Source of the DNA: Struthidea cinerea
Taxonomy: Eukaryota; Chordata; Aves; Passeriformes; Corcoracidae
Direction: 5' to 3'
Assembly: GCA_013397865.1 (NCBI GenBank)
Contig: VZTI01004801.1
Location: 570,734-634,733 of the forward strand
DNA: 64,000 nt
In this document: positions 26,401-54,806 of the stretch, piece by piece
Numbering within the stretch: the stretch's first letter is position 1
Layout of the letters: each line of letters starts with the position of its first letter
Made by a program: the position numbers and the translations under genes
Notes under the pieces: model-generated
Database searches by the model: none
What the model saw: the letters and a program-made list of their open reading frames with translations, nothing else
Told to the model about the DNA's origin: nothing

Positions 26401-26589
26401 AAAAACAACATCCTCTCTTCCAAGGTTTGTATCCTGCCCATCTATGTCAAGCAGAGTATTAAGCTGCTGGTGCTCTCCTCAGAGATGGTGGTTTCTTACA
26501 GAAAACTAGAAATTAAGTCAGGAGGGAGGTCTAGGGGTCACTTCCACCCAAAGCATAAACCCAGCTGAAGGGTGTACTGCCTGCTCTTA
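23405..26589. other. Non-coding region, no gene recognised
   Basis: No supported exon. The stretch near 24,110-24,180 (ACTGATTAATGCGATCGC) and the region near 24,250-24,660 are more GC-rich than their surroundings, but no gene structure is visible. Confidence 0.5.
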
Positions 26590-27000
26590 AAAACTGGCCA
26601 TCCCTGTCCAGACAAAGTTTTCCTTAATTTCTGACCCATACGTATCTTCTTGAGCTGCAATTGAAGCCTACCACTTCCTTTCCCACTTGTTGTCATCACT
26701 GAGAAGATGCCCTACTTTGCAAGAACTTACACATTTGCAGATTGCTCCCATATTTCCATTTCCCAAGACTAAAACAATCACTGCCTTTTCAGTCTCCCTC
26801 CGCCTTTCCTATTTTCAAGGGCTCTGATAATGCTGGTCACTCTCCTCACCTCCTAACACACTGAGACTGGGCACCCAACACTGGGCACGGAATGGCAGCA
26901 TTGAGGGAAAGATGCTGCGTGGCATCTGATGGCTTATGCCTGATGATACAGTCCAGGATGCAGCAGAGCTCCTTAACAGCTGCACGTGTGGTGGCTCCAG
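26590..27000 (-). mobile_element. Old CR1-family fragment (reverse orientation)
   Basis: Successive blocks follow the old amniote CR1 pattern: 'tttccttaatttctgaccca', 'gagctgcaattgaagcctac', 'ttttcaagggctctgataat' and 'actgggcacccaacactggg'. The copy is heavily diverged; edges are approximate. It has no coding capacity. Confidence 0.7.
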
Positions 27001-27388
27001 CAGCTGGGGACTTAAAGGAGCCCTGAGCACAACCTCCATCCATGCTAGAAATTATTGCTGCTTGCACACGAGCACTGCTCAGAGCAAACTGCAAAACCCT
27101 GCTGGTAAAGCAGGACAAGTTACTTGGGAGACACGTGGGCTGATCCAAGCCCAGCCCGTTTCCCATGGAGTTACTCCTGGAGGCTGAGTTCTGCTTGGAG
27201 TCCATGGTGTCCTGTAAATGAGATGTTTCATGCTCCAGTGTTGCTGTCGAGAGGCATTTTGCACCAGCAGACTTTCTCCCTCCTCTCCCCAGCTGCCTGT
27301 TTACTCCAGACCTGTCAGAACTGCATGTCTGGTTCCCCTGTGAAAAATTTGGTGCAAGCAGCCAAAGGATTTAGAAGTTATTAGGGGG

Positions 27389-27405
27389 AAAAAAAAAAAA
27401 AAAAA
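27389..27405. repeat. Poly(A) run
   Basis: Seventeen consecutive A bases after GGGGG. No retroposed gene could be recognised upstream, so I treat it as simple sequence. Confidence 0.8.
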
Positions 27406-29058
27406 GGAACAGCAGCATAATTCTGCTTCCTTCAAAAATAAAGCTTAAAAAAGATGAAAGGTATTTGCCTTCACTCTCTGTAGGCTCTAACTCGGCAGCC
27501 AGCTGGAGAGAATTTGGGAAAGCAATTCCAGGAGCCTGGAGCTCTTGCTGTCAGTAAAACCTGCTGCTGGGACAGCAGAGCCGTCTCACTGCAATCCGCT
27601 TTCCTCTGCTTCCTGGCAGTTTCAGCTTTTTTACAGTGGTTTTTTTTTGAGCTGAAAGTCCCCCAGTAGCTTGATCCACTTCCTGTGCAAGATGGCGTTT
27701 GCCCACAAATGGGAAGTCAATTCCTTGCCTGGCAGTCCAGGCTATGGCATTGAGGGTCTTCCTTTTTGTTTGTTTTTTTTTTTCTGCAGAGAATCATAAA
27801 CATTCTCGTACAGGAGGAGAAAACAAGGATGACAAACAAGGTGTCACAGATTTAGAGTACATCTTGAAGTTTGTATTGTGCTGGGGCTCAGTGTGTCCAG
27901 CACGGCTGCTTTGGATGAGGCTGGCTGGGAGAACACTCACACTCAATTATTCATGGCCCTGCTGTGGACAGAGCCTGAAGGTTTCAAAAGTTCTGGCCCA
28001 CATTGCTTCCTTTTAAAAGCTACTTCCCCCATGACTGCAGATGCCACTGCACATCCCAGATCTCCTTCTATGACAATCCCAGGGCAGTGAGAGGCATTAG
28101 GACATTTTTCATTGGGGCACTGAACCAGAAGGCTGAAAACTTGAGTTAGTGTGAGTGGGACAAGGGGTAGGGGTGCCCATCCTCAGAGATCCTCAAAGCT
28201 CAACCAGAAAATGCCCAGAGCAAACTGATTTAATCTTTGAAGCTTGTCCTCGGAAGCTGGAACATGAACTTAGACCAGAGACTGCCAGAGGTCCCTCCTT
28301 ACCTAAATGAGTCTGTGATTGCAGGCATGGTTTGGGGTAAAACTCATCTTTCTGGTCCTGAAGTCTCCATCTCCGGTAGAAGGGAAAGTCACCTTCCTGA
28401 TTCTGCATTACCCATCCGGCTGAAATCATAAAGCGGAAAGTCAAAAATAAAATACCCAATCCCTTTTTTCAAGGCTGGAAAGATTGTTGTGCTTGTCAGA
28501 CATTTCATTTTTTATGACATTTTCACTGATTTTTTTTTTCCTGAAAATGTTATTGCTTTTTAGCTTGACTGAAAACCCTGCTTTCAGAGAGAACTTCTCA
28601 ATAGCCATCTTGATAATGCTTTCTGTTGTTTTTTTAAAAACCCCAAATGATTAAAAGCCCTCATTACAAATGCTGAAAAATCCCTCACAGTCTGCCTGTT
28701 TTGAAGCCAGCAAAATGAGAACAACAGATAGTTCTGTATTTTTCACAAAATAGTTCTTCCCCTTTATTTTTTTTTAAGTCTTTCTATTCAGGCTGTGAGC
28801 TTTACAGGGCAAAAATTGCCTCTTTAACAATGTCATTTTCCAGCTCCCACTTCACCAAGGTTTTCAATTTGGATGGGAGCTCTAAGTCAGATAATCATTC
28901 AAGACCACAATGTCTGGTTCAAAGTAGTGCTGACCATTTGAGCTCACAATTCTAAACTAAGACTCTCAGTTTATTAAAGCCCTGAGTTTGAAGGTGGTTT
29001 TTTTTTTCCCCAGTAGCTTTTTTTCACTGGTGCCCTGTTTGTTTTGCAAGCTATTATT

Positions 29059-29095
29059 AAAAAAAAAAAAAACCAACAACAATTTTTTTTTTTTT
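29059..29095. repeat. A14 / T13 inverted homopolymer pair
   Basis: Fourteen A bases, a ten-base spacer and thirteen T bases make a potential perfect hairpin. It may mark two opposed retroposon tails or simple expansion. The flanking sequence does not identify an element. Confidence 0.7.
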
Positions 29096-30693
29096 AGGGA
29101 GATGCTGTAAGTTCTTTGCTTTTCAGGAATTGCAGCTATCAGAAATGATTGTCTTAGTGTCGAAGAGATCTGCCCTTTCCCTTAACACTTACAAACATGT
29201 ATCATGTTGATGAATTTAGATGGCCATTTAAAGGCAAATTGCTTGTCCTACTTTTTGCTCCTTATTGATTGTCATATAATTAACTGATTCATTTCGTTAA
29301 TATAATCCAGAGCGCCTGTAACCCACTTAATCAGCAGAGCCTGATCGGAAGACTTGGGTTTAATTAGACTGCTCTAATTGCCCCAATGAAATGATGTTTC
29401 CTCTGTCCTGAGCCATTACTTATAGAAGCCAGGTTTTTTATTTTTATATTGAGATTTAATCAGGGGCAGAGAGAATAATATTTTGCCTCCTGCCAGAGGG
29501 AGGACTTCTCTAAGCAAAGACAAAGAGGTTAGGGAGAGCAGTCCCACATGGTTAGGGGAGACATATCCCTTATTACCTGGTGAGCACCCAGCAGGATCAG
29601 GGGCTGTGCATGGTCCATAAGGCTGGGATCTGCCCTTGGATCTGCTCTGCAGCTCTCTGAGTGCTCAGTCAGTATCTGAGCTTGGCAAAGAAAATTGTAA
29701 CTGATTGTAAATTTCTTGCAAAAATGGACCTTCAGCAGGGCTAAGCCAATTTGCAAAATCAAGCTGAATTTGGGAAGTAATTTCAGCCTCCCATCCTCCC
29801 CATAAGAAATGAGGGATGTGTTTTTGGAGGTGCCAATATAGCTTGACTCTGTTTTTTCCTAAATCCAGGCTTTTTCATATTCACAGGTTGCGTTGTTGGC
29901 TTGCATGTGCTTATAAAGGTGAGCGAGATAAGACTGGCTAATTAGCTTGTAAACAAAATAGAACATTTTGCTTTGCATCAAATGAAATATTTTGGGTTGC
30001 TGAGTCAGACTTATGCATGTTTAAAAACATTTTGGCAAAAAAATTAAATTAGACGCAAAGGTGGTGCAGGGGAAAATACCCTGTGGGGATTGCCTTCCTC
30101 TTGAATGAAGGGCTGGCTCCTGAAAGCAGTCCTGACAAGTGGGGAAACGCCTGAAGCACTCAAGCCGCTGATGGTTTTTCTCAGAGTGGGGGAGATATCA
30201 CTTGGTGGGTGAGCCTCTTGTTCACAGGTACTTTTCAGCCAGTGCCATGAGCCTGAAGAGCTGATTAATGTGAAATTAGTGCCACAGACTGTGATTAATG
30301 CTGGATGCAGCAACAACACAGAAGGAGAAAGCTCCCGGTTTAGTCTCTGGAGGAGGTTGATGCATTACCTGGAGGCCATCCCTCTTCCTGCTATGCCGCT
30401 GATCCCACATCCTCCTCTGTCTCTGTGCCACTGGTCCCTTCTCCATCTCATGACTCTCGAGCCGTGGCCTGTGGCTCAGCACGGTGTGGAGGTCTCTGTC
30501 CTCCAGGCTGATTTCCAGCACAGGGGCAAGGGGGTATTTGGAGAAGGATGCAGCAAATCCATGAGGAAGAAAGTGAGCTTGCAGCATTTCTGGGGCTCAG
30601 AGCTCACTGGAGCTGTGGCTGTGGAGATTTTTCCCTGCTCCTTTTGCCTTTGCTGCTTTAAAGAAATAGGAAAGAAATAGGATTCTGCGTGTC

Positions 30694-30744
30694 TCTTTTC
30701 TTTCTTTCTTTCTTTCTTTCTTTCTTTTTTTTTTTTTTTTTTTT
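30694..30744. repeat. (TTTC)n microsatellite with poly(T) tail
   Basis: About eight TTTC units followed by a run of more than 18 T bases. An ordinary polypyrimidine microsatellite. Confidence 0.9.
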
Positions 30745-33700
30745 GGGTAAATAAACACGATTAGCAAAGATTTATTTTTTTTCTCTTCTAACAGTAATAA
30801 GCATTAGGAACCAGTGGAGCCAAAGGGACAGCAGTCAAATGAACCAAAAGAAACAGTGAAATCTGGTATGTAATGTTTGAAGGTGAAGGGCCCCCAGAGT
30901 GACTCAGACAGGGTCACCCAGCCGTGCCACCCCGCCGAGGGACACAGAGCTGCGCCCTGGGTGCGCTCAGGCTGCAGTGGGTGATGGAGGGTGGGATGAG
31001 GGTCAGCCCTTCCCCGCCAGGCACAGCTGTAAGAGCTGGAGGCTGAGCCAGCTCAGCATCCAGACGGCCGGGGGTGGGATGTGGCTCAGCGCCTGACTCG
31101 CATCACTCTGGGCTCGTGACTGTGTTCCTTTGGGTGGTAATCATGCACACGTGCCAAGAGCAGCAGCAGGGCTGGGATCCTTGCTGCCGATCTCCCGTCT
31201 CCTACCTGCCTGCGGCCTGCCTGCACGTAGAATGGCACCAGGCCTCCAGAAAGGAAAAGGATCTTTCTGCCTGAAGTTAACATTTTCAAAGCACTCCATG
31301 TTCCCCCTCTCAGTAAGTGGCTGCGTTGGAAGGGCAGATGAGCTGTCTCTGGTGGTGATGAGACGGGATCACAACTCCAGCTGGCAGCAACTTGGTATGA
31401 TCATACTCAGTTTCCCTCTCGTGGTTTGCAAAGGAATAAACTGGAAGGATATTTAATTACTTTCTCAGGTGAATACGGTCAAGCTATGCTGGTGCATCCT
31501 GCAGCCCTGGTCCCTTCAGAGTTTCACCGGAGAAGATGCAGGTGGCACTGCTGAATTTTGTCAAAGCTGTAGCTCTGCCCTTCTGGTTATAATTACAGAT
31601 TTTTGCCTCTGCTTTCCATCGCAGAATGGCTGGAGCTGTTAAGACACGGTCTGAGGTGTCCTTCCATTACGAGGTATTTTCTTACTTTATCTCTCCCTCA
31701 TGCTGTTTTCTGCCTGCTACAAAGGTCACAAGTTCTCTTGTGTAGGACCTGTCCTTATTCCTGCCTGTGAAGAGCTGGATAAGAAGCCCCAGTTCTTCCA
31801 CAACATTTCTTAAAAGTTTCCGTGGGGAACTGGGGAAGGCCTGCCTTCCACAGAAAAGGAAGGACCCTCAAAAAGAAAAGAAAAAAAGGGGGAGGGTGTA
31901 AAAGAAGGGAGATCCCACAACTCAGGGAGGTCAGTGGTGAGCCACAGGGTCCGAATGCAGCAGTGGTCCCGGGGGATGTGGTGGGGGTTGACACCCAGGG
32001 AGTGCCACGAGCTCATACCGTAGTGGTGACTGGAAGACAGGCTCTGTTTGATGTGGACAAATAATATAAACGAGAAATATTTTTGGACTGCTTTTTTGCT
32101 TAATTCTAGAGTCCCTGAGGAACACGTTTAGTATCCTCCCCTCTCCTTGCTTGTACTGGAGGGACTCAGTATCCTGCAGAGACAGCAAGGGAAATGACAG
32201 GATTATTCCCCATGGTGATTATCCTGTGATCTCTCAGGGCTGTATAAATGGGATCTGATTACAGCAGAAAAGGAGTAAATTGTGTAATTAGAGAGGGGGA
32301 AGAGGGGAGGACTTAACCTCTGCCTGAAGGTGCTGGTTTGGAGAGAAGAGTGGAAAAGAGAACGCTGAGCAGTGCCTGCGTAGGGCCCCACAGCCCTGGA
32401 AAGGGCTGACCTGGTCCCTGGCTGCTCCTGTTGCTTTGGGCGAGCCCTTTGATCTTCCCTTCTGGACAAAGAACAAAATATTTCTTTCTGCTGGGACTCT
32501 TGGCCAGTTTCTTTCTGGGACGTCCACCTTGCCCCAGGCTTGCAGTGTGGTTGCCTTACGAGTGCACCGGCTGTACTCAGACATCGGCACCACCCCAAAT
32601 TTCCCTCTGGGACTTGTCATGAACGGTTAGAAGAGAAGAGCCGTTGCAGGATGGAACCCACAGCAGTTGTGTGTTGTGTGTACCATGACGAAGATCATTC
32701 CTGCTGCTCCACCTGGAGCAGGAGTTTTGCCTCCCCTTCCCTTTATTATTGACCCAGCCTGGCCTGGGCCATAAAGTGTGTCTGTTCCCATTGCAGGGTA
32801 AAAAAGCACACAGCAGAACTGCTCTCAGAGCCACGGAGAGGGAGGCTATTAATGTGAATATTATTCATGCCAGGAAAAATAGCCAATTACCTTGCTATAG
32901 AACCACTCTCTGCCCAGTGAGCCAGTAATTGCAACATCTAACATTCATCACAGAGCTCTGAAAGCACTTCGGGAATAAAATACTGGCAAATGGATGGACT
33001 TGAAAAAGACAGGGGAAAAAAGTAAAGTTAAGGCACAGGATATTCAGGGGGTGTAAAATGGCTGCAGGGGATCCATGCCCACTTACACCTCAAGTGCTAC
33101 AGGTGCAAGGATTTGGCTTTGTCTTACAGCCACTCTATTTTATGTTTTAAAGGTCCATAACTGTATTAATGTAGATGTTTAATAAACTGAATAGTAAAAC
33201 AGGATGTAACTGAGGTGGGGATACTGCCAAAGGGGCTTTCTTGATGTTTAAGAAGGTCAGCTATGCAACTGTGACACAAGTAAGTTCTTGCATTTATTTC
33301 CCAGGTTTACCAGTGAAACAACCAACAAAGGGGAAACCCATCCTCCCCTTTATCCTTTTCCTCCTTGGAGGAGGAAGAGAAGACAGAGTCCTTTCAAGAG
33401 CTGCAGGGCATTGAATATGTTTGCTCTGCTGGACTGAAGGCCACATTTCACTCCCTGCCTGTCCCCAGGTGCTCCATGGACAGTGTCTAGAGATTTGTCA
33501 GGTTTCTCAAGATTTATTAATGCTCTCAGCTGCTGAGGCCTCCAGGAACCCACAGGCTCTGGGGGATGTGCTTTGAGGCCTGTGAGCAGCATCTCTTCCC
33601 CACAAGCTGTGTGGGAGTCCCATCCTGATGAGGATGCCTTCCCTACCCGACAATGGAAGGGTTAACTGCGTGTGTCAGAGGACTTGGCTCATGTCACCGA

Positions 33701-34605
33701 GTTGTTTGGGGTTTTCCCTGTGTAGCCGGAAGGATAATTTAGCTGTGTGTCTTCAAAATGCTGCGGTTTTGCCCCCTGTAAAACGTCTGTCCTTTAAATG
33801 GCTTGGTGAGCACCAGCCCTTATTTATCATGTCAGCTGCGATCCATGGCCCAGCAACAGCCTCGCTCTTTCCCAAGGACTAGCCCGCCCTTCTCTTTGAA
33901 GGAAAACAAATCTATGCCGAAATTGCTGCTGCCCTGAGTTTGCTTTTTCGCCCTGGAGTCTCACAGATACCCTTTAGGGTGCTGCAAAGGGATTTTCTCT
34001 TTGTTCCATGGGTGCAAAAAACGATGCTGGCCCATATTCAGAGATTTTGGGTCAGCCATAATGTCACATAAAATGTAAATAAAGCCAAACCTACAGCTAC
34101 CTGTCAGGTAAGCTCGCAAAATAGCCTGAGACTGTGTCAAATTGAGACAAAACTGTGAAGGGACAGCTTCTCCCTCTGCACTGCTCTTTCCCAGGCGCCA
34201 AAGGTCACCCTCATCACAGCACCCAGGGCTGTAATTCCTGCTGCCAGGATTCTCTGCAGCCATGCCCAGGCTCTCATCTCCACACCTTTGTGCGGAGATG
34301 GCTCCCTTCATCTCCCTGCCAGCACCCGAGCTGCTGAAGAGCCGAGAGAAATGGCTTAACTGCACATTCCTTGGGACTGATTTCCCTACTACAGTTTTAC
34401 ACCCCGACTCTTTCGTGGCACAACTCCTGTAAGCCAGCGCTACCCTTGCTTGAAGGGAACAGACCTGGCGGGATCTTTCTCTGGAAAGAAAAAAATAAAT
34501 AAAACCCACTTTCTTTTTTTTTTTTTTTTAATTTTTCTCTCCCAGTCCCCCTTTGAACAGCTCTACTTGACACAGAAATTCATTATAAATCTCAAGTCCT
34601 CTTAT
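30745..34605. other. Non-coding region, no gene recognised
   Basis: No supported exon. The part at 30,890-31,090 is GC-rich. The part at 32,845-32,970 has clustered ATTA-type cores and reads like a candidate regulatory element. In mammals LURAP1 and POMGNT1 lie upstream of RAD54L; I looked for their coding words and found none here. Confidence 0.5.
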
Positions 34606-34634
34606 CGATCAGTCGATCGATCTATCTATCTATA
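34606..34634. repeat. Short (ATCG/ATCT)n repeat
   Basis: Imperfect tetranucleotide units of ATCG and ATCT just before the polypyrimidine tract. Confidence 0.75.
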
Positions 34635-34663
34635 AAAGGAGTGGATTTCATTTCTTTGCCGTG

Positions 34664-34951
34664 ACCCCTTTCCTCCTTCCCTCCCTTCCTTTTTTTTCTC
34701 TCCCTCCTTCCTTCCCTCTATCCCGTCTTCCTTCCTTCCTTCTCTCCCCCCCTTTCCTTCCCCCCTCTCTCCCCTCTCCTTTCCTTCCCTCTCTCCCTCC
34801 TTCCTTCCCTCTATCCCGTCTTCCTTCCTTCCTTCTCTGCCCCCTTTCCTTCCCCCCCTCTCTCCTCTCCTTTCCTTCCCTCTCTCCCTCCTTCCTTCCC
34901 TCTATCCCGTCTTCCTTCCTTCCTTCTCTCCCCCCCTTTCCTTCCCCCCTC
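34664..34951. repeat. Polypyrimidine minisatellite with a ~92-bp higher-order unit
   Basis: An almost pure C/T strand built of CCTT and CTCC words. The landmark TCCCGTCTTCC recurs at 34,721, 34,814 and 34,905, giving a period of 91-93 bp. The tract runs straight into the N gap, so its true length is unknown. Long mirror-like purine/pyrimidine tracts can form triplex DNA and are hard to sequence, which probably explains the gap. Confidence 0.9.
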
Positions 34952-35567
34952 NNNNNNNNNNNNNNNNNNNNNNNNNNNNNNNNNNNNNNNNNNNNNNNNN
35001 NNNNNNNNNNNNNNNNNNNNNNNNNNNNNNNNNNNNNNNNNNNNNNNNNNNNNNNNNNNNNNNNNNNNNNNNNNNNNNNNNNNNNNNNNNNNNNNNNNNN
35101 NNNNNNNNNNNNNNNNNNNNNNNNNNNNNNNNNNNNNNNNNNNNNNNNNNNNNNNNNNNNNNNNNNNNNNNNNNNNNNNNNNNNNNNNNNNNNNNNNNNN
35201 NNNNNNNNNNNNNNNNNNNNNNNNNNNNNNNNNNNNNNNNNNNNNNNNNNNNNNNNNNNNNNNNNNNNNNNNNNNNNNNNNNNNNNNNNNNNNNNNNNNN
35301 NNNNNNNNNNNNNNNNNNNNNNNNNNNNNNNNNNNNNNNNNNNNNNNNNNNNNNNNNNNNNNNNNNNNNNNNNNNNNNNNNNNNNNNNNNNNNNNNNNNN
35401 NNNNNNNNNNNNNNNNNNNNNNNNNNNNNNNNNNNNNNNNNNNNNNNNNNNNNNNNNNNNNNNNNNNNNNNNNNNNNNNNNNNNNNNNNNNNNNNNNNNN
35501 NNNNNNNNNNNNNNNNNNNNNNNNNNNNNNNNNNNNNNNNNNNNNNNNNNNNNNNNNNNNNNNNNNN
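34952..35567. other. Assembly gap (616 N)
   Basis: A run of unknown bases between the minisatellite and the intron just before RAD54L exon 2. RAD54L exon 1, including its start codon and the promoter, most likely lies within the gap. Open frames drawn through it on either strand are artefacts. Confidence 0.95.
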
Positions 35568-35617
35568 GAACCTCCCGGCCTCTCACTCTGTGTGTGTGTG
35601 TTGTGCCTCTGTTCCAG

Positions 35618-53180
<17,563 letters not shown>

Positions 53181-53875
53181 GAGGTTACTGTCCCCTGTGG
53201 GGGCAAGGGCAGGCTCTGTGGCAGCCTGCCCCACTTTGATCCCTTTCAAGGAAAGGGGCAGTGGGTAGCTGTGCACGCTGGAGTTTGTGTGGCTGTGGGA
53301 TAGCAGAATAGCATTGGCTTTGGAGTGGCTGGAAGGCCCTTGGCAGTGTTTATTCTACTGCAGTGGCAAGGAGTCCATGGCTTTTTCACTGCTGTTGTAT
53401 TGTGTGCCTGAAAACACCCCCTTGGGAACTGGGAATAACGGGATGTTGTGCATGCTTGATCAGATTTAGCACTGGTTCTCTTGCCTTTGCTGTCTGTGCC
53501 TTCTACTCAGCCAGGTTTTGTCTTCAGGTTTAAGTTGAGCCAGGAGTTTTATAGCATTTGATGTGCAGTCAGGTTTTCTTCCTTGACAGCTCTGGCTTAC
53601 AGCTGATCAAAACTTGCAGGATCCATTTTTGTTGTGAAATGTGAACCTTGCTGATTACTTGGGAACAAGAGGATTTTGTACAAGGGAAAAAAAGTTCTAG
53701 CTTGTATGTTGAACATCTGGGCTGAAAGATCATGCAAGCAGTAGGAAATCAGGCTCTATTCCAGTAACTCCATTTCTAAAACCACTTGCTTTGTTATGGG
53801 CAGGATCCCCTGATCTAGCAGTGTTTTAGTGAGATCACATTACATGACAGTAATAAAATTCACAGTTTGGTACAT
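53181..53875 (+). other. RAD54L: RAD54L 3' untranslated region (inferred)
   Basis: No open frame of interest. It extends from the stop codon to just past the AATAAA at 53,852-53,857. The exact cleavage site is inferred. Confidence 0.65.
53852..53857 (+). promoter_or_regulatory. RAD54L: RAD54L polyadenylation signal AATAAA
   Basis: First plus-strand AATAAA after the stop, about 670 bases downstream, followed by T/G-rich sequence. A second AATAAA at 53,978-53,983 could serve as a distal alternative that would overlap the LRRC41 3' UTR. Confidence 0.65.
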
Positions 53876-53890
53876 TATGGGTCTTATAAT

Positions 53891-53896
53891 TTTATT
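53891..53896 (-). promoter_or_regulatory. LRRC41: LRRC41 polyadenylation signal AATAAA (TTTATT on +)
   Basis: Minus-strand AATAAA about 680 bases after the LRRC41 stop codon. It lies only 33 bases from the RAD54L signal, so both messages probably end within a few tens of bases of each other. Confidence 0.65.
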
Positions 53897-54116
53897 ATAA
53901 AAACGTTACAAAATAACAAACTATTCAAAACCTCTGTAAAATGACTGCAGACACTGGAAAAGGGCAGTGTGATTGCAAATAAACAGCAAGCTACTTGGTA
54001 CATAAATAACTTTTTTGGTATATAGTACAACTTTCCAAATGGAAAAGGTCAAGGCTGGGGGCTTTGTTAGCTTGTTTTCTACTCCCTTTAAGTAGAGGAA
54101 GGAGTTCTTACTTCAC

Positions 54117-54240
54117 AGATCACAGAATGATGAAGGTGGAAGGGATGTCAGGTGATACTGTCCAATACCCCTCCTCAAAAACAAGATCACCTAGACCTGG
54201 TTGCCAAGGACCACAGCCCGATGGCTTTTGAGTCTCTCCC
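54117..54240 (-). mobile_element. CR1 3'-region fragment inside the LRRC41 3' UTR
   Basis: Reverse complement of a CR1 tail: 'agatcacagaatgatgaagg' start, 'aagatcacctagacctggtt' and 'gccaaggaccacagcccgat' blocks. It lies between the LRRC41 stop codon and its poly(A) signal, so it is probably transcribed as part of that message. Confidence 0.85.
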
Positions 54241-54571
54241 GCGCTGGAGATGGTTATTGGTGAGGCACTAACTGAAACAACATGAATTTGTCACAACACC
54301 CAGTGACACAAACAACTGTTTGTTCAGAAGCTCATTTGATGAATGTCCCACTTAAAATACCTGAAAAGATGGTAAGAGATCACCTGGAAATACAGCTGTT
54401 TGGCCCATGTGGTCTGGTGTGGTGTGTCAGTGTCACACCCCTTCTTCAAATGAGCACCAAAGTGAAAAGAACAACTCTGTACTGCTTGAACTGGGGAAGA
54501 AACCTCCACCTGTGCTGTGAAATCAGAATTGCTTCGTTCAAGCTCCTGGGTTTCTCCTTCTCCTGTGTCCC

Positions 54572-54806
54572 TCACATGACACTGATGTAGTCAGCAAAGG
54601 CCTGGGACGAGTCCCACGAGTCGTTGACTACACTGCACACAGCTTTGAGACGCCGCAGCGCCTCTTGGGCTGTTTCTGCATCCTGGTCCAGCCAATTTTG
54701 GAAGAGGCGGAGGTGTGTGAATGGAATCTGTCCCCCTCTCTGCTGGATGTGGCCTTCCAGCTTCTTTGTGAACTCCAGCAGCCCATCGGGTTTGATGCAA
54801 TTTGAG
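54572..54806 (-). CDS. LRRC41: LRRC41 exon 10, C-terminus and stop
   Basis: Encodes SNCIKPDGLLEFTKKLEG, then THLRLFQNWLDQDAETAQEA and the end SWDSSQAFADYISVM, stop TGA at 54,574-54,572. This is the last leucine-rich repeat and the capping helix. It begins with the third base of a Ser codon. Acceptor AAAG. Confidence 0.96.

Larger units (their letters stand above)
27001..30693. other. Non-coding region with ATTA-rich candidate regulatory DNA
   Basis: No exon recognised. An A17 run lies at 27,389-27,405. The part at 29,220-29,480 is AT-rich and dense in TAAT/ATTA cores, typical of homeodomain-bound conserved non-coding elements. An A14/T13 inverted pair lies at 29,059-29,095. Confidence 0.5.
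53870..54571 (-). other. LRRC41: LRRC41 3' untranslated region (inferred)
   Basis: Runs from the stop codon to the AATAAA at 53,896-53,891 on the minus strand. It contains a CR1 fragment in the same sense. Confidence 0.65.
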
